This document shows positions 9,138 to 17,335 of a stretch of 64,000 nt of DNA, in pieces. A model generated the notes under the pieces. The model saw only the letters and a list, made by a program, of their open reading frames with translations. It did no database searches and was not told the DNA's origin. Position 1 is the stretch's first letter; each line of letters opens with the position of its first letter. The translations under genes were made by a program, and so were the position numbers. The stretch is from Methanospirillum stamsii (GTDB lineage: Archaea > Halobacteriota > Methanomicrobia > Methanomicrobiales > Methanospirillaceae): contig NZ_CP176366.1 of NCBI RefSeq assembly GCF_046244385.1, positions 868,001 through 932,000 of the forward strand, given 5' to 3'.

Positions 9138-10841
9138 ATGGCAAAAATAGAGAGAGCACAGAAACTTTTCCTCAAAGCACTGAAGACCAAATTCGAGGGA
9201 GACGTAGCAGACACGAAGACTGAGTTTTACAACTTTGGTGGTCTGAACCAGTCTGCAAGAAAGAAAGAGTTCATGGAGGCATCCAAGAAGGTAGAACTTC
9301 GCCGTGGAATCTCCATGTACGACCCGAACCGGTGCCACCTTGGTGGTCTGCCAATGGGTCAGCGTCAGCTCATGACCTACGAAGTATCCGGAACCGGAAC
9401 CTTTGTAGAGGGTGACGACCTGCACTTTGTCAACAACCCGGCAATGCAGCAGATGTGGGATGATATTCGTCGTACCATCATCGTCAACATGGACCTTGCA
9501 CACAGCACTCTTCAGAAGCGTCTTGGCAAGGAAATCACCCCTGAAACCATCAACGAATACCTGCACATCTTAAACCACGCAATGCCCGGTGGTGCAGTCG
9601 TTCAGGAACACATGGTTGAGACCCACCCAAGTGTTGTCGATGACTGTTACTGTAAGGTATTTACCGGAGATTCAGAACTCGCAGACCAGATTGAGAAGCA
9701 GTTTGTTCTTGATGTCAACAAGCTCTTCCCGGCAAAGCAGGCAGAAGCACTCAACGCAGCTGTCGGCAAGTCACTCTGGCAGGCAATCCACATCCCGACC
9801 ATCGTCTCCCGTACCTGTGATGGTGGAACTACCTCCCGGTGGTCTGCCATGCAGATCGGTATGTCCTTCATTACTGCATACCGCATGTGTGCCGGAGAAG
9901 CAGCAGTCGCTGACCTGTCCTTTGCAGCAAAGCACGCTGGTGTTATCCAGATGGGTAGCCACCTCCCGGCCCGTCGTGCACGTGGTCCAAATGAACCCGG
10001 TGGTATCATGTTCGGACACTTCTCTGACATGATCCAGGCAAACCGGAAGTATCCAAACGACCCGGCACGGGCATCCCTTGAGGTCGTCGGTGCAGGTTGT
10101 ATGCTCTTTGACCAGATCTGGCTCGGTTCCTACATGTCTGGTGGTGTCGGATTTACCCAGTATGCAACCGCAGCATACACCGACAACATCCTCGATGAGT
10201 ACACCTACTACGGTATGGACTACATCAAGGACAAGTACAAAGTCGACTGGAAGGCATGTAACCCAGCAGACAAGGTCAAACCAACTCAGGAAGTCGTCAA
10301 CGACATTGCCGGAGAGGTCACCCTTAACGCAATGGAACAGTACGAACAGTTCCCAACCCTTATGGAAGACCACTTCGGAGGTTCCCAGCGTGCAGGAGTT
10401 ATCGCAGCAGCATCCGGTCTCTCAACCGCAATTGCAACTGCAAACTCCAACGCCGGTCTGAATGGATGGTACCTTTCAATGCTCATGCACAAGGAAGGCT
10501 GGTCACGTCTCGGATTCTTCGGATACGACCTGCAGGACCAGTGTGGTTCAACCAACTCACTCTCTGTCAGACCTGACGAGGGATGTATTGGTGAATACCG
10601 TGGTCCAAACTACCCGAACTACGCAATGAACGTGGGACACCAGGGAGAATACGCAGCTATCGTCGGTTCTTCACACTACACCAGAAACGATGGTTTCTGT
10701 CTGTCCCCAATGATCAAGATCACCTTCGCAGACCCATCCCTGCCATTCGACTTTGCCGAGCCACGGAAGGAGTTCGCAAAGGGTGCAATCCGCGAGTTCG
10801 TCGCCTGTGGAGAAAGAACTCTCCTCATGCCAGCCCGTTAA
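9138..10841 (+). CDS. mcrA: methyl-coenzyme M reductase subunit alpha
   Basis: Alpha subunit (567 residues) carrying most of the F430 active site. Gln156 in AVVQEHM corresponds to the axial nickel ligand Gln147 of the Methanothermobacter enzyme. All residues known to be modified there are present: His266 (methylhistidine site), Arg280 (methylarginine), Gln417 in FGGSQRA (methylglutamine), Gly462 (thioglycine), Asp467 (didehydroaspartate) and Cys469 (methylcysteine) in GYDLQDQC. Whether each is modified cannot be read from DNA. A strong GGAGGT ribosome binding site lies before the ATG. Correspondence was made by aligning remembered family blocks; offsets of 9 and 17 residues are consistent on either side. 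Confidence 0.99.
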   Translation: MAKIERAQKLFLKALKTKFEGDVADTKTEFYNFGGLNQSARKKEFMEASKKVELRRGISMYDPNRCHLGGLPMGQRQLMTYEVSGTGTFVEGDDLHFVNNPAMQQMWDDIRRTIIVNMDLAHSTLQKRLGKEITPETINEYLHILNHAMPGGAVVQEHMVETHPSVVDDCYCKVFTGDSELADQIEKQFVLDVNKLFPAKQAEALNAAVGKSLWQAIHIPTIVSRTCDGGTTSRWSAMQIGMSFITAYRMCAGEAAVADLSFAAKHAGVIQMGSHLPARRARGPNEPGGIMFGHFSDMIQANRKYPNDPARASLEVVGAGCMLFDQIWLGSYMSGGVGFTQYATAAYTDNILDEYTYYGMDYIKDKYKVDWKACNPADKVKPTQEVVNDIAGEVTLNAMEQYEQFPTLMEDHFGGSQRAGVIAAASGLSTAIATANSNAGLNGWYLSMLMHKEGWSRLGFFGYDLQDQCGSTNSLSVRPDEGCIGEYRGPNYPNYAMNVGHQGEYAAIVGSSHYTRNDGFCLSPMIKITFADPSLPFDFAEPRKEFAKGAIREFVACGERTLLMPAR

Positions 10842-10871
10842 CCGGGACAAACTCCTTTTTTCTAATTTTTT
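10834..10871 (+). terminator. mcr operon terminator
   Basis: A small inverted repeat CCCG-TTAAC-CGGG (10834-10846) spans the mcrA stop codon and is followed by two T-runs (10855-10861 and 10866-10871). T-runs are the main archaeal termination signal. The following stretch to 11085 is A/T-rich with no supported gene. Confidence 0.55.
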
Positions 10872-11085
10872 CTACCGGTAACCAGTATTCGCTTTTTTTA
10901 ATTTGATGAGAATTTCAATTCGTACCGGGATTCCAAGTTTAAGTATGATGAATTTTTTCGAAAATGCACTCAAGGGGATTTAATATAACGCCCCAATTAA
11001 AAAATTAACCAATAATCTGAGTTTTGATTAGATTCATTCGTGTTCCATCTATTCTTATATATATCTCTGACAGTATTTTGTGGGA

Positions 11086-11127
11086 GAAACTATTTATTTC
11101 ACATATGAGATCAATTACTCATGTCAA
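11086..11127 (+). promoter_or_regulatory. duplicated promoter/operator, copy 1
   Basis: A 42-base block running through the start codon of the following gene is repeated at 11724-11765 with a single mismatch. It holds a TATA-like CTATTTATTT (11090-11099), a CATATGAG element directly after it, and an ATGAG...CTCAT inverted repeat with an 8-base spacer (11104-11121). TATA spacing predicts a leaderless transcript. CATATGAG links it to the palindromes at 13063, 17336 and 19878. Confidence 0.65.
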
Positions 11128-11543
11128 AACATATCTCTGTTCTATTAACCCTGATAATTATTGGGACGATCTTCAGTACTTTTGGATCTGCTGATACAGA
11201 CAAAGTCTATTATTCAGGCCAGGCTTATGATCCGGAAATCATCCCATCCGGAATGATACCCTATGATGACAATGGCTGGACTCAGGGATCACTATTTACT
11301 ACCCCGATCTGGTTGCTTAAACAAATTGATCCAAACATTATGAGCACCGTTCTTGATCAGGGAGTAATCCAGGATCCTATGATAATTCCGGAAGGTTATC
11401 AAAGACCAACCTTTATGTTCCAGAATCCGACAAAACTGATATATGTATCCCCGTTCAATTCGAAAAACCCATCCGGACCGTTTCTGTCTCCAGAACCAAC
11501 AAGTGATGCCACTTCAAAATATTCCCCATTTTCAACTGCTTAG
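11121..11543 (+). CDS. small secreted protein, paralogue of the next gene
   Basis: Family not recognised. The 140-residue product begins with a signal peptide (hydrophobic residues 6-22, likely cleavage after GSA) and then a domain of about 70 residues. It has the pattern KVYYSGxAxDxEIxPSGMIPY, GWxxGxLFxxPxWxLxQID and VLDxG, which recurs in the next gene. The remaining C-terminal 50 residues are Pro/Ser/Thr-rich without repeats. It is the first gene after mcr but has its own promoter, so it is not part of that operon. Probably extracellular or cell-surface. Confidence 0.7.
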   Translation: MSKHISVLLTLIIIGTIFSTFGSADTDKVYYSGQAYDPEIIPSGMIPYDDNGWTQGSLFTTPIWLLKQIDPNIMSTVLDQGVIQDPMIIPEGYQRPTFMFQNPTKLIYVSPFNSKNPSGPFLSPEPTSDATSKYSPFSTA

Positions 11544-11723
11544 GGCAGAAAGATGAAACGGATCATACATCCACATTTTTACCATGGATTTCCTGAATAT
11601 AGCATCATACAATTTATGGAGATAGTTTAATAAAAATTTTTGAAAATATTACGATTGATAATTACTCAAGAATCTCGCTGAAAGACAAATGCAGGAAAAA
11701 TCGAGACCTAAAATTACATGAAG

Positions 11724-11765
11724 GAAACTATTTATTTCACATATGAGATCAATTATTCATGTCAA
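11724..11765 (+). promoter_or_regulatory. duplicated promoter/operator, copy 2
   Basis: Near-identical copy of 11086-11127 (one C/T difference at 11756), again ending in the start codon of the gene it precedes. Sequence upstream of the block is unrelated, and coding sequence after about seven bases diverges at the DNA level. The short conserved block therefore looks selected for regulation rather than left by a recent duplication. Confidence 0.65.
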
Positions 11766-12436
11766 TTATTTTTCACACCCTGGTACTTCTGATGATTTTG
11801 ATAGTCCTATCACTCACTCTTTGCACTGCCGGAGCAGAAAAAGTGTACTACTCCGGATTAGCATTTGATTCAGAAATTGTTCCATCCGGAATGATACCAT
11901 ACGAAGCAGGATGGTCAGAGGGGGCTCTATTCAGCTCACCAACATGGATATTATCACAGATTGACCAAAACCTGACAAGTTCCGTTCTTGATAGAGGAAT
12001 CACTCCGGTTCCAACTCCAACAGATGCGGGAACTGCTGATGACTATATTTCAGCAGGTTTTGCTGCTCTTGATGCAGGAAATTACCGGAGTGCTTACAGT
12101 GCATTCAAACAAGCAACAATACGAGAACCTTCATCAGCGGATGCATGGTACGGACTTGGACTTTCTCTTGAAAACCAGAAACGATTATTATCCGCATTGG
12201 ATGCGTATGCAACAGCAATCACTCATTCAGACAACTCTGCAGATGAGTGGACCTTTTATGCTGGAAAAGGAAGAGTGTGCTTTGCATTAAACCGGATCGA
12301 AGAAGCGAAAAAGGCTCTTGAAACTGCAATCACCCGGTATGAAAACACCGGGATCTCTTATCCAGATGAATTTCAAGAGATTAGCAGATTATTGCAGGAA
12401 ATAAATGAGAAGTCAAGCCCAGCGTACATAAAATAA
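11759..12436 (+). CDS. secreted protein with TPR domain, paralogue of the preceding gene
   Basis: The 225-residue product has a signal peptide (about residues 1-25), the same 65-residue N-terminal domain as its neighbour (KVYYSGLAFDSEIVPSGMIP), and then three tetratricopeptide-like repeats from about residue 98 to 215. TPRs usually mediate protein binding, so this may be an extracytoplasmic adaptor. Function is unknown. The domain swap (TPR here, Pro/Ser tail in the neighbour) on a shared N-terminal module suggests that the N-terminal domain is the common functional part. Confidence 0.72.
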   Translation: MSIIFHTLVLLMILIVLSLTLCTAGAEKVYYSGLAFDSEIVPSGMIPYEAGWSEGALFSSPTWILSQIDQNLTSSVLDRGITPVPTPTDAGTADDYISAGFAALDAGNYRSAYSAFKQATIREPSSADAWYGLGLSLENQKRLLSALDAYATAITHSDNSADEWTFYAGKGRVCFALNRIEEAKKALETAITRYENTGISYPDEFQEISRLLQEINEKSSPAYIK

Positions 12437-12498
12437 TACAAGCAAATGTCCGACAAAAAATTACTTAATCGTGACAAAGCACAGAAAATAGGATAAAT

Positions 12499-12945
12499 AT
12501 GAGCAAACCAAAAAAAATCGGGATTATCATATGTGACCGGTACCGGACATGTGCCGGAGGTAAATGCCTGAGATCACTGCATAACCGGGAAGGTGCATTT
12601 GAGCGATATAAGGGAATGGATATTGAACTTGTCGGGTTTACTACCTGCAATGGATGTCCGGGTGGCAACATTGAATATGCCCCTGCAGAGATGAAGAAAA
12701 ACGGTGTAGATATTATCCACCTAGCGACCGGGATGGTAGTCGGATATCCACCATGCCCAAGAATTGCATATTTTTCAAAGTTTATCACAGAAAAATTCGG
12801 AATTGAGGTGGTTGTCGGCACGCATCCGATTCCCACGAGTTATTATGATACACACAAAAGCCTTGGAACATGGGATTCCAACGCATGGAAAGAGTTAATC
12901 GCCGAAACCCTGACAGACGAAAAAACCAGGCAGGCATACAACTAA
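12499..12945 (+). CDS. CGGC-domain (Cys-rich) protein
   Basis: Small cytoplasmic protein (148 residues) matching the CGGC domain family: Cys12, Cys18 and Cys23 in CDRYRTCAGGKC, then Cys50 and Cys53 in CNGCPGG, and a further Cys in PPCPR. The cysteines suggest metal or Fe-S binding; the biochemical role of the family is not established. An AGGATA motif precedes the ATG. It is followed by a T-run (12950-12968) that may end its transcript. Confidence 0.75.
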   Translation: MSKPKKIGIIICDRYRTCAGGKCLRSLHNREGAFERYKGMDIELVGFTTCNGCPGGNIEYAPAEMKKNGVDIIHLATGMVVGYPPCPRIAYFSKFITEKFGIEVVVGTHPIPTSYYDTHKSLGTWDSNAWKELIAETLTDEKTRQAYN

Positions 12946-13062
12946 CCTCTTCTTTTTTTTCCTTTTTTTGAAAATTTAAGCGGATAAATCATGAGTTGAG
13001 AAATGAAGGAACACATCATCACCTGAATTAGGGAGATGGATGCGAGATACCTTTATGTATTT

Positions 13063-13078
13063 TTACTCATATGAGTAA
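13063..13078. promoter_or_regulatory. perfect 16-base palindrome (candidate operator) at the DUF5320 promoter
   Basis: TTACTCATATGAGTAA is a perfect palindrome lying directly after a TATA-like CTTTATGTA (13050-13058), where a repressor would block transcription. Related CATATG-centred sites occur at 17336-17351 and 19878-19899. An in-frame ATG inside the palindrome (13071) lies before the predicted transcript start and is unlikely to be used. Confidence 0.6.
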
Positions 13079-13082
13079 TAAT

Positions 13083-13100
13083 GGTACGATGTATCGTACC
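13083..13100 (+). promoter_or_regulatory. leader hairpin abutting the DUF5320 ribosome binding site
   Basis: GGTACGAT-GT-ATCGTACC is a perfect inverted repeat directly followed by the AGGAG Shine-Dalgarno. The second DUF5320 gene has identical flanks but a different, still perfectly paired stem (17319-17331), i.e. covariation that supports a real RNA structure or an operator. Confidence 0.55.
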
Positions 13101-13112
13101 AGGAGAATAACA

Positions 13113-13391
13113 ATGCCAGGATTTGATGGAACCGGACCTCAAGGACGAGGTCCCATGACAGGAAGAGGATTTGGAAACTGCCGCCCGGCATACCAACAAG
13201 CCCGGGTACCAGCTACCCCTTCCGGAGAAAACCAGAACGTAATGACAAATGAAAATGCTCCGGTATACCAATCACCAGCACAAGGACAGGCCCCGGTATA
13301 CGGACTTGGTCGTGGGGGAATACCCTGTGGCGGGGGAAGAGGATTTGGTAATGGAGGTCGTGGCGGACGAAGAGGCCGATGTTTCTGGTAA
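13113..13391 (+). CDS. DUF5320-type Gly/Arg-rich small protein
   Basis: The 92-residue product starts MPGFDGTGPQGRGPMTGRGF, the hallmark of DUF5320 proteins, and ends in a Gly-Arg-rich tail (GGRGGRRGRCFW). Cysteines at FGNCRP, IPCGG and GRCFW could bind metal. The start at 13113 follows AGGAG at good spacing and opens with the family's usual first residues; longer frames start upstream of the predicted transcript start. Such proteins occur next to NifX-like and MinD-ferredoxin genes in many anaerobes. Function unknown; presumed role in metal-cluster handling. Confidence 0.75.
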   Translation: MPGFDGTGPQGRGPMTGRGFGNCRPAYQQARVPATPSGENQNVMTNENAPVYQSPAQGQAPVYGLGRGGIPCGGGRGFGNGGRGGRRGRCFW

Positions 13392-13510
13392 CACGAACCA
13401 GAAAATCTTCTAAAACTCTCCTATGACCTATTTCAATACCAGCCAGAAAGATTAACAACCGGAAAAACTAATGCCATACCTGGTTTTACCAATAAAAACC
13501 AGTTTCCACT

Positions 13511-14455
13511 ATGATTCACCATATATTCGGACCGGTCATCTCAAGAAGACTTGGACGATCTCTTGGGATTGATCTGATCCCTTTTAAAACGTGCTCATAT
13601 AATTGCGTGTACTGCGAATGCGGGGCTACAACAGACCTTACATCACAAAGACGAGAATTTTTTCCTACTGACAAAATCATTGAGCAACTGGATAATACCC
13701 TCGCATCTTCTCCAAAACTTGATTATATCACGTTTGCAGGTTCGGGTGAACCCACCCTTTCCCTTTCACTCGGTCCGGTGCTAGCTCATCTGAAAGAGAA
13801 CTATCCTTCATACAAAATAGCGATTCTCACAAATGGAAGTCTTTGCACGAATCCGGAGGTAAGACAGGAACTACTGCCTGCAGACCTTATTAGCCCTACG
13901 ATGACATCGCCATCACAGGAGATATTCGAAAAGATACACCGTCCGACACCGGGCCTATCTATTAAAGGCATCATTCAGGGCATGGTATCGCTACGGAATG
14001 AGTATTCCGGACAGATATGGCTGGAGGTATTTCTTATTCCTACAATTAACACTTCAATTGAGGATCTTGAAAACCTTCGGGAAACGATATATCTCATCAG
14101 ACCAGACCGGATCCAACTCAATTACCTGGACCGTCCGGGGACTGAATCATGGGTAAACCCTCCTGGACACTCAATGTTAAAAGAGATTCAGAAATACTTT
14201 TCTGAAGGTGGCATCCCTGTTGACATCATCGGTCTGGACTATCAGATACCGCTCCTTTCACCGGATGATAACAGCATTGCCCTGATTGATGAAACACTCC
14301 GGCGCAGACCCTGTACTGCGGAAGACATCGCACTCATGACTGGCCTTACCGCACCGGAGGTCAGAAAAAAACTGGCCGTCATGGTTCAGGAAGGTATTGT
14401 TCAGGCAAAAAGTGGCGAGCGGGGAATATTTTACTGGATAAATACGGGTGTCTGA
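13511..14455 (+). CDS. radical SAM protein with C-terminal winged-helix-like domain
   Basis: The 314-residue protein carries the [4Fe-4S]-SAM motif CSYNCVYC (Cys28, Cys32, Cys35) and the GSGEPTLS motif near residue 78 that contacts SAM, and resembles the COG0731 family of Fe-S oxidoreductases. Residues about 265-312 (CTAEDIALMTGLTAPEVRKK) look like a helix-turn-helix/winged-helix, which is typical of a methanogen subgroup. The substrate is unknown. It converges on feoB and ends at a hairpin terminator. Confidence 0.8.
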   Translation: MIHHIFGPVISRRLGRSLGIDLIPFKTCSYNCVYCECGATTDLTSQRREFFPTDKIIEQLDNTLASSPKLDYITFAGSGEPTLSLSLGPVLAHLKENYPSYKIAILTNGSLCTNPEVRQELLPADLISPTMTSPSQEIFEKIHRPTPGLSIKGIIQGMVSLRNEYSGQIWLEVFLIPTINTSIEDLENLRETIYLIRPDRIQLNYLDRPGTESWVNPPGHSMLKEIQKYFSEGGIPVDIIGLDYQIPLLSPDDNSIALIDETLRRRPCTAEDIALMTGLTAPEVRKKLAVMVQEGIVQAKSGERGIFYWINTGV

Positions 14456-14456
14456 A

Positions 14457-14490
14457 AATTTGTGGAGAATACCCACAAATTCCTTTTTTT
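14457..14490. terminator. hairpin terminator between radical SAM gene and feoB
   Basis: AATTTGTGG (14457-14465) pairs with CCACAAATT (14473-14481) around a 7-base loop, followed by seven T (14484-14490). It sits between convergent genes, with the T-run reading for the plus-strand gene. Confidence 0.7.
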
Positions 14491-16204
14491 ACATTCCAAT
14501 AAGAATAAACCGCATCATCCCCCCTACGAAAAAGGCTGCACATACCATCACAAAGACTGATTTTACAAGTCCGGAAAACCCGAGCTCCCGGTAAAGAACA
14601 GCAAATGCTCCGGCACAGGGGAAATACATGGTGAGAGTGGTCACTGCCACAACAAGCTGACCAGGAGTCATGTTGAGCGGGAGTAACATACCAATTGCCA
14701 GATCTTTTCGTAAAAATCCGGTAAGAAGGGCCGCAGAAGCTTCCTTTGGAAGACCAAGCCACCCTACAATAAGCGGTGACAGCAGATCCCCGAACCATGA
14801 CAAAAACCCGGTGGCATACAGGATATTCACCAGTAAAACTCCGAGGAAGAGATAAGGCACTGCCTCTGCAATAAATGCAACAAGACGCATCCATGTCTTT
14901 TTCAGCACCATATTCAGGCGGGGCTTGCGATATGGCGGTATTTCCAGGAATATTTCCGGACATTCTCCCTGTAATATCCTGCTGAGTATTGCTCCGATGG
15001 TAACATAAACCAGAGCCAGCACAACAATCACCATCAGAATATACAGTGCACCATACTGTCCGAGTGTCCCGAAAATCATCGCAGTTTTTGCCATACAGGG
15101 GACAGATATGGCAATCAGGGTAGCTGCAATAAACCGTTGCTTTCTGGTCTCTAATACCCGTGTAGCAAGAATACCCGGAACATTACATCCAAGACCCAAA
15201 AAAACCGGCACTATTCCATACCCATGCATCCCGACCCGGTGAAAGAACGTATCGGTCAGAGTGGCAAGACGGGGAAGATAACCCGAGTCTTCAAGTAAAG
15301 CTGCCAAAATGTAAAAAACAATGACATACGGTAGTACAATCCCAAACGGAACAAAAAGTCCGGTAGTGAGTATACCCATAGACTGTTCAAAGTCTATCTG
15401 GCCATCTATTAATTCTCCAATCAGAACCTGCTGAACAAAACCAGGACCAAGCCATTCAGAAAACTGGGTGATAAACGGAAGGTAATATGCAAAGATGGGA
15501 TCGCTTACATAGGTAATGATACTCTCTCCGGCAAAAATTACCGCCCAGAGTGAAACCAGTATTACAAAGAAGGCGATTGGGATTCCGGTAACCGGCTTTA
15601 TCGTGACATCAGAGATCAAGTCACGGAGGGTATGATGCCGATGGGTAATCGTCTGGACTTCTGAGGTGATATGCCCAATCCGTACCCATTTCTCATCTTC
15701 GGTCCAGGACTCATGAGGGGGAAGAGGCACTGATTTATACAAATACGATGCCAGATCGGCTATCCCTTCCCCGGTCACTGCAACGGTTGGTATGACCGGA
15801 ACGCCAAGTAATTCTTCAAGACGCCTGACATCTATTTCTACTCCGGTGTGTTTGGCTTCATCCCAGAGATTTAATACAACAAGGAGGGGAATGCCACGGG
15901 ATATCAGATCAAGAGTGAGGATGAGATTTCGCTCAAGGTTCGTTGCATCAACGACGTTAACCACGAGGTCTGCCTCATTTAGGATCCTCGACGATACTTC
16001 TTCTGCAGGATTAGAAGGGTTTAAGGAATACGTTCCGGGCGCATCAATAATGAAAACCCGTTCCTTGTCAAGGCAGGTAGTCCCTTGGGAATAATCAACC
16101 GTGGTTCCGGGAAAGTTGGATGTTATCACATGAGTCCCGGTCAGACGGGAAAACACAACACTCTTCCCGACATTGGGATTTCCCATCAGTACTATCTTTT
16201 TCAA
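14489..16204 (-). CDS. feoB: ferrous iron transporter FeoB
   Basis: Inner-membrane Fe(II) transporter of 571 residues. The N-terminal G domain has G1 GNPNVGKS (residues 8-15), a G2-region TTVDYSQG, G3 DAPG and G4 NLWDE; it is followed by a helical GDI-like region and then 8-10 membrane segments with two Gate-like halves (VFLGLGCNVPGILATR and the later LRKDLAIGML). It is shorter than bacterial FeoB (650-770) but normal for archaeal forms. FeoA lies directly upstream with a 4-base overlap. Confidence 0.93.
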   Translation of the reverse strand: MKKIVLMGNPNVGKSVVFSRLTGTHVITSNFPGTTVDYSQGTTCLDKERVFIIDAPGTYSLNPSNPAEEVSSRILNEADLVVNVVDATNLERNLILTLDLISRGIPLLVVLNLWDEAKHTGVEIDVRRLEELLGVPVIPTVAVTGEGIADLASYLYKSVPLPPHESWTEDEKWVRIGHITSEVQTITHRHHTLRDLISDVTIKPVTGIPIAFFVILVSLWAVIFAGESIITYVSDPIFAYYLPFITQFSEWLGPGFVQQVLIGELIDGQIDFEQSMGILTTGLFVPFGIVLPYVIVFYILAALLEDSGYLPRLATLTDTFFHRVGMHGYGIVPVFLGLGCNVPGILATRVLETRKQRFIAATLIAISVPCMAKTAMIFGTLGQYGALYILMVIVVLALVYVTIGAILSRILQGECPEIFLEIPPYRKPRLNMVLKKTWMRLVAFIAEAVPYLFLGVLLVNILYATGFLSWFGDLLSPLIVGWLGLPKEASAALLTGFLRKDLAIGMLLPLNMTPGQLVVAVTTLTMYFPCAGAFAVLYRELGFSGLVKSVFVMVCAAFFVGGMMRFILIGM

Positions 16205-16434
16205 TCAGCCAACTCCACCATAATTCTGCTGGCAAGACCTCTTCCAAGACTTATCATCTTGCCATCAATCCGGACGACAACCGGACCCCTGAACGGATGA
16301 CGGGTAACAACAAAAATATCTTTACTCTCCCGTATACCTATTGAACGTAACTGGTTTTGTACCCCGCATCCACCCCGGATTTCAGTAATGGTTCCATTTT
16401 TTCCTTCCTGAAGTTCAATAACCGCCACGATCAT
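16201..16434 (-). CDS. feoA: FeoA SH3-like protein
   Basis: Small cytoplasmic partner (77 residues) of FeoB. The SH3-type fold is indicated by GCGVQNQLRSIGIRE and LGRGLASRIMVEL. A TATA-like AAATATTAGGTATAT lies some 35-50 bases upstream on the minus strand. The gene overlaps feoB by four bases, so the two are coupled. Confidence 0.85.
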   Translation of the reverse strand: MIVAVIELQEGKNGTITEIRGGCGVQNQLRSIGIRESKDIFVVTRHPFRGPVVVRIDGKMISLGRGLASRIMVELAD

Positions 16435-16634
16435 GGATATCAGATTCCAAAACTACTGTATGAATTTCGATATACCTAATATTTTTCATTTGCTCTAATG
16501 ATCCAACCAGATAAAAAAAAGGTTTTTATAAAAAAATCAGGGCGAATAATCAGAATAAACATAAAACCAGGGAAAGGCCGGATAATTGACCAGTCAAGGG
16601 AATTTTTACGAGATTTCGTTAGTTTTCCCTGGGA

Positions 16635-16658
16635 GGGCATGCCATATCAGGCATGCCC
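16635..16658. repeat. strong inverted repeat in the feoA upstream gap
   Basis: GGGCATGCC (16635-16643) and GGCATGCCC (16650-16658) flank ATATCA and form a perfect 9-bp stem. The 275-base gap between feoA and the NifX-like gene otherwise contains no supported gene. On the plus strand TTTT follows the stem, yet both flanking genes are on the minus strand. It may end or attenuate readthrough or act as an operator; undecided. Confidence 0.5.
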
Positions 16659-16709
16659 TTTTAAAGAAAAAGATGATTTACAATCAATAGGAATGACGAT
16701 CAGGTCTTA

Positions 16710-17063
16710 TTAATGTCCGGAGCAGTCATGCTCATGTTGAGTACAGATGCTTCCGGTGGATTTCAGTTTCCCGGCTACATAATCCTGTGCAGCCAGATCT
16801 ACCGGACCACTTACTCCAATAATAACCTCAATATTGTTATCATTAAAGAGTTGTACTGCCCGGGCGCCCATTCCTCCGGCAATGATAAGATTTATCCCAT
16901 GTTCTGCCAGAAAAACCGGAAGCCGCCCTGGTTCATGACCTGGACTTTGCAGGGTTTCTGAATATTCTATCACAGAATCTGTAGCATTATAAACTGCATA
17001 TCCTTCACAGTGTCCAAAATGTGCTGACACATTCTTTCCATCACACGCTATTGCAATCTTCAT
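16710..17063 (-). CDS. NifX/NifB-type dinitrogenase iron-molybdenum cofactor-binding family protein
   Basis: The 117-residue protein has the family fold (IAIACDGKNVSAHFGHCEGY, then FLAEHGINLIIAGGMGARAV and the terminal GVSGPV), ending in a Cys/His-rich tail ICTQHEHDCSGH that could bind metal. No nif structural genes are in the window, so a role in another cluster-carrying process is more likely. The start at 17063 matches the family N-terminus (MKIAIACDG); the longer open frame upstream overlaps the DUF5320 gene and is not family sequence. Confidence 0.8.
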   Translation of the reverse strand: MKIAIACDGKNVSAHFGHCEGYAVYNATDSVIEYSETLQSPGHEPGRLPVFLAEHGINLIIAGGMGARAVQLFNDNNIEVIIGVSGPVDLAAQDYVAGKLKSTGSICTQHEHDCSGH

Positions 17064-17082
17064 GAATAGTAACCTGAATGAA

Positions 17083-17295
17083 TTAATTCCCTCTTCTGCC
17101 CATTCTTCTTCTGTTTCCAAAAGGAAGTCCACCCTGGCCAAGGCCATATTTCGGCCTTTGATCTCCGGATTTATCCCCCTCTGGAGATACAGATTCAGAT
17201 GAACCTGGCAGATTGGTAATATTGTCTTGAAAAGTCCACCGGCCCCGTCTGGAAAATTTCCTCTCTCCCAGCCACCTTGGGCCGGTGCCATCCAT
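17083..17295 (-). CDS. degenerate DUF5320 paralogue
   Basis: Shows the DGTGP start and the KYGLGQGGLPFGNRRRMGRRG tail seen in the intact DUF5320 protein, but the GRGPMTGRG block is altered and all cysteines are gone. The codon aligned with the paralogue's ATG start is ATA, placed correctly behind AGGAGG. The next ATG (17293-17295) is 17 bases from the Shine-Dalgarno, and a GTG overlaps it. So either a non-standard start is used or the gene is decaying. Regulatory sequence upstream is still conserved. Confidence 0.5.
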   Translation of the reverse strand: MDGTGPRWLGERKFSRRGRWTFQDNITNLPGSSESVSPEGDKSGDQRPKYGLGQGGLPFGNRRRMGRRGN

Positions 17296-17318
17296 ATCAG
17301 GTATCGTTGTCACCTCCT

Positions 17319-17331
17319 GGTGCACAGCACC
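17319..17331 (-). promoter_or_regulatory. leader hairpin abutting second DUF5320 ribosome binding site
   Basis: GGTGC-ACA-GCACC (plus strand) is a perfect inverted repeat. On the minus strand the context ATGAGTAATAATGGT...ACCAGGAG is identical to that at 13071-13105, while the inner stem bases differ but still pair. Confidence 0.55.
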
Positions 17332-17335
17332 ATTA

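Noticed and set aside
9771..10373. 200-residue minus-strand open frame inside mcrA
   Set aside because: Opposite to a highly expressed, codon-biased gene; residues are Cys/Val/Asp-rich without family features. A shadow frame.
10842..11085. Possible small gene or RNA between mcr and the secreted proteins
   Set aside because: Only A/T-rich sequence and T-runs are seen; no hairpin with tRNA-like arms or supported frame.
14379..14963. 194-residue minus-strand open frame across the feoB 3' end
   Set aside because: Overlaps feoB in another frame, has no family similarity; feoB frame is clearly coding.
16498..16713. Small lysine-rich plus-strand frame (71 codons) near feoA
   Set aside because: A/T-rich, overlaps a hairpin, no family features, no convincing ribosome binding site.
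16710..17291. Long 193-residue start for the NifX-like protein
   Set aside because: The N-terminal 76 residues overlap the DUF5320 gene in another frame and match no family; MKIAIACDG at 17063 is the usual start.
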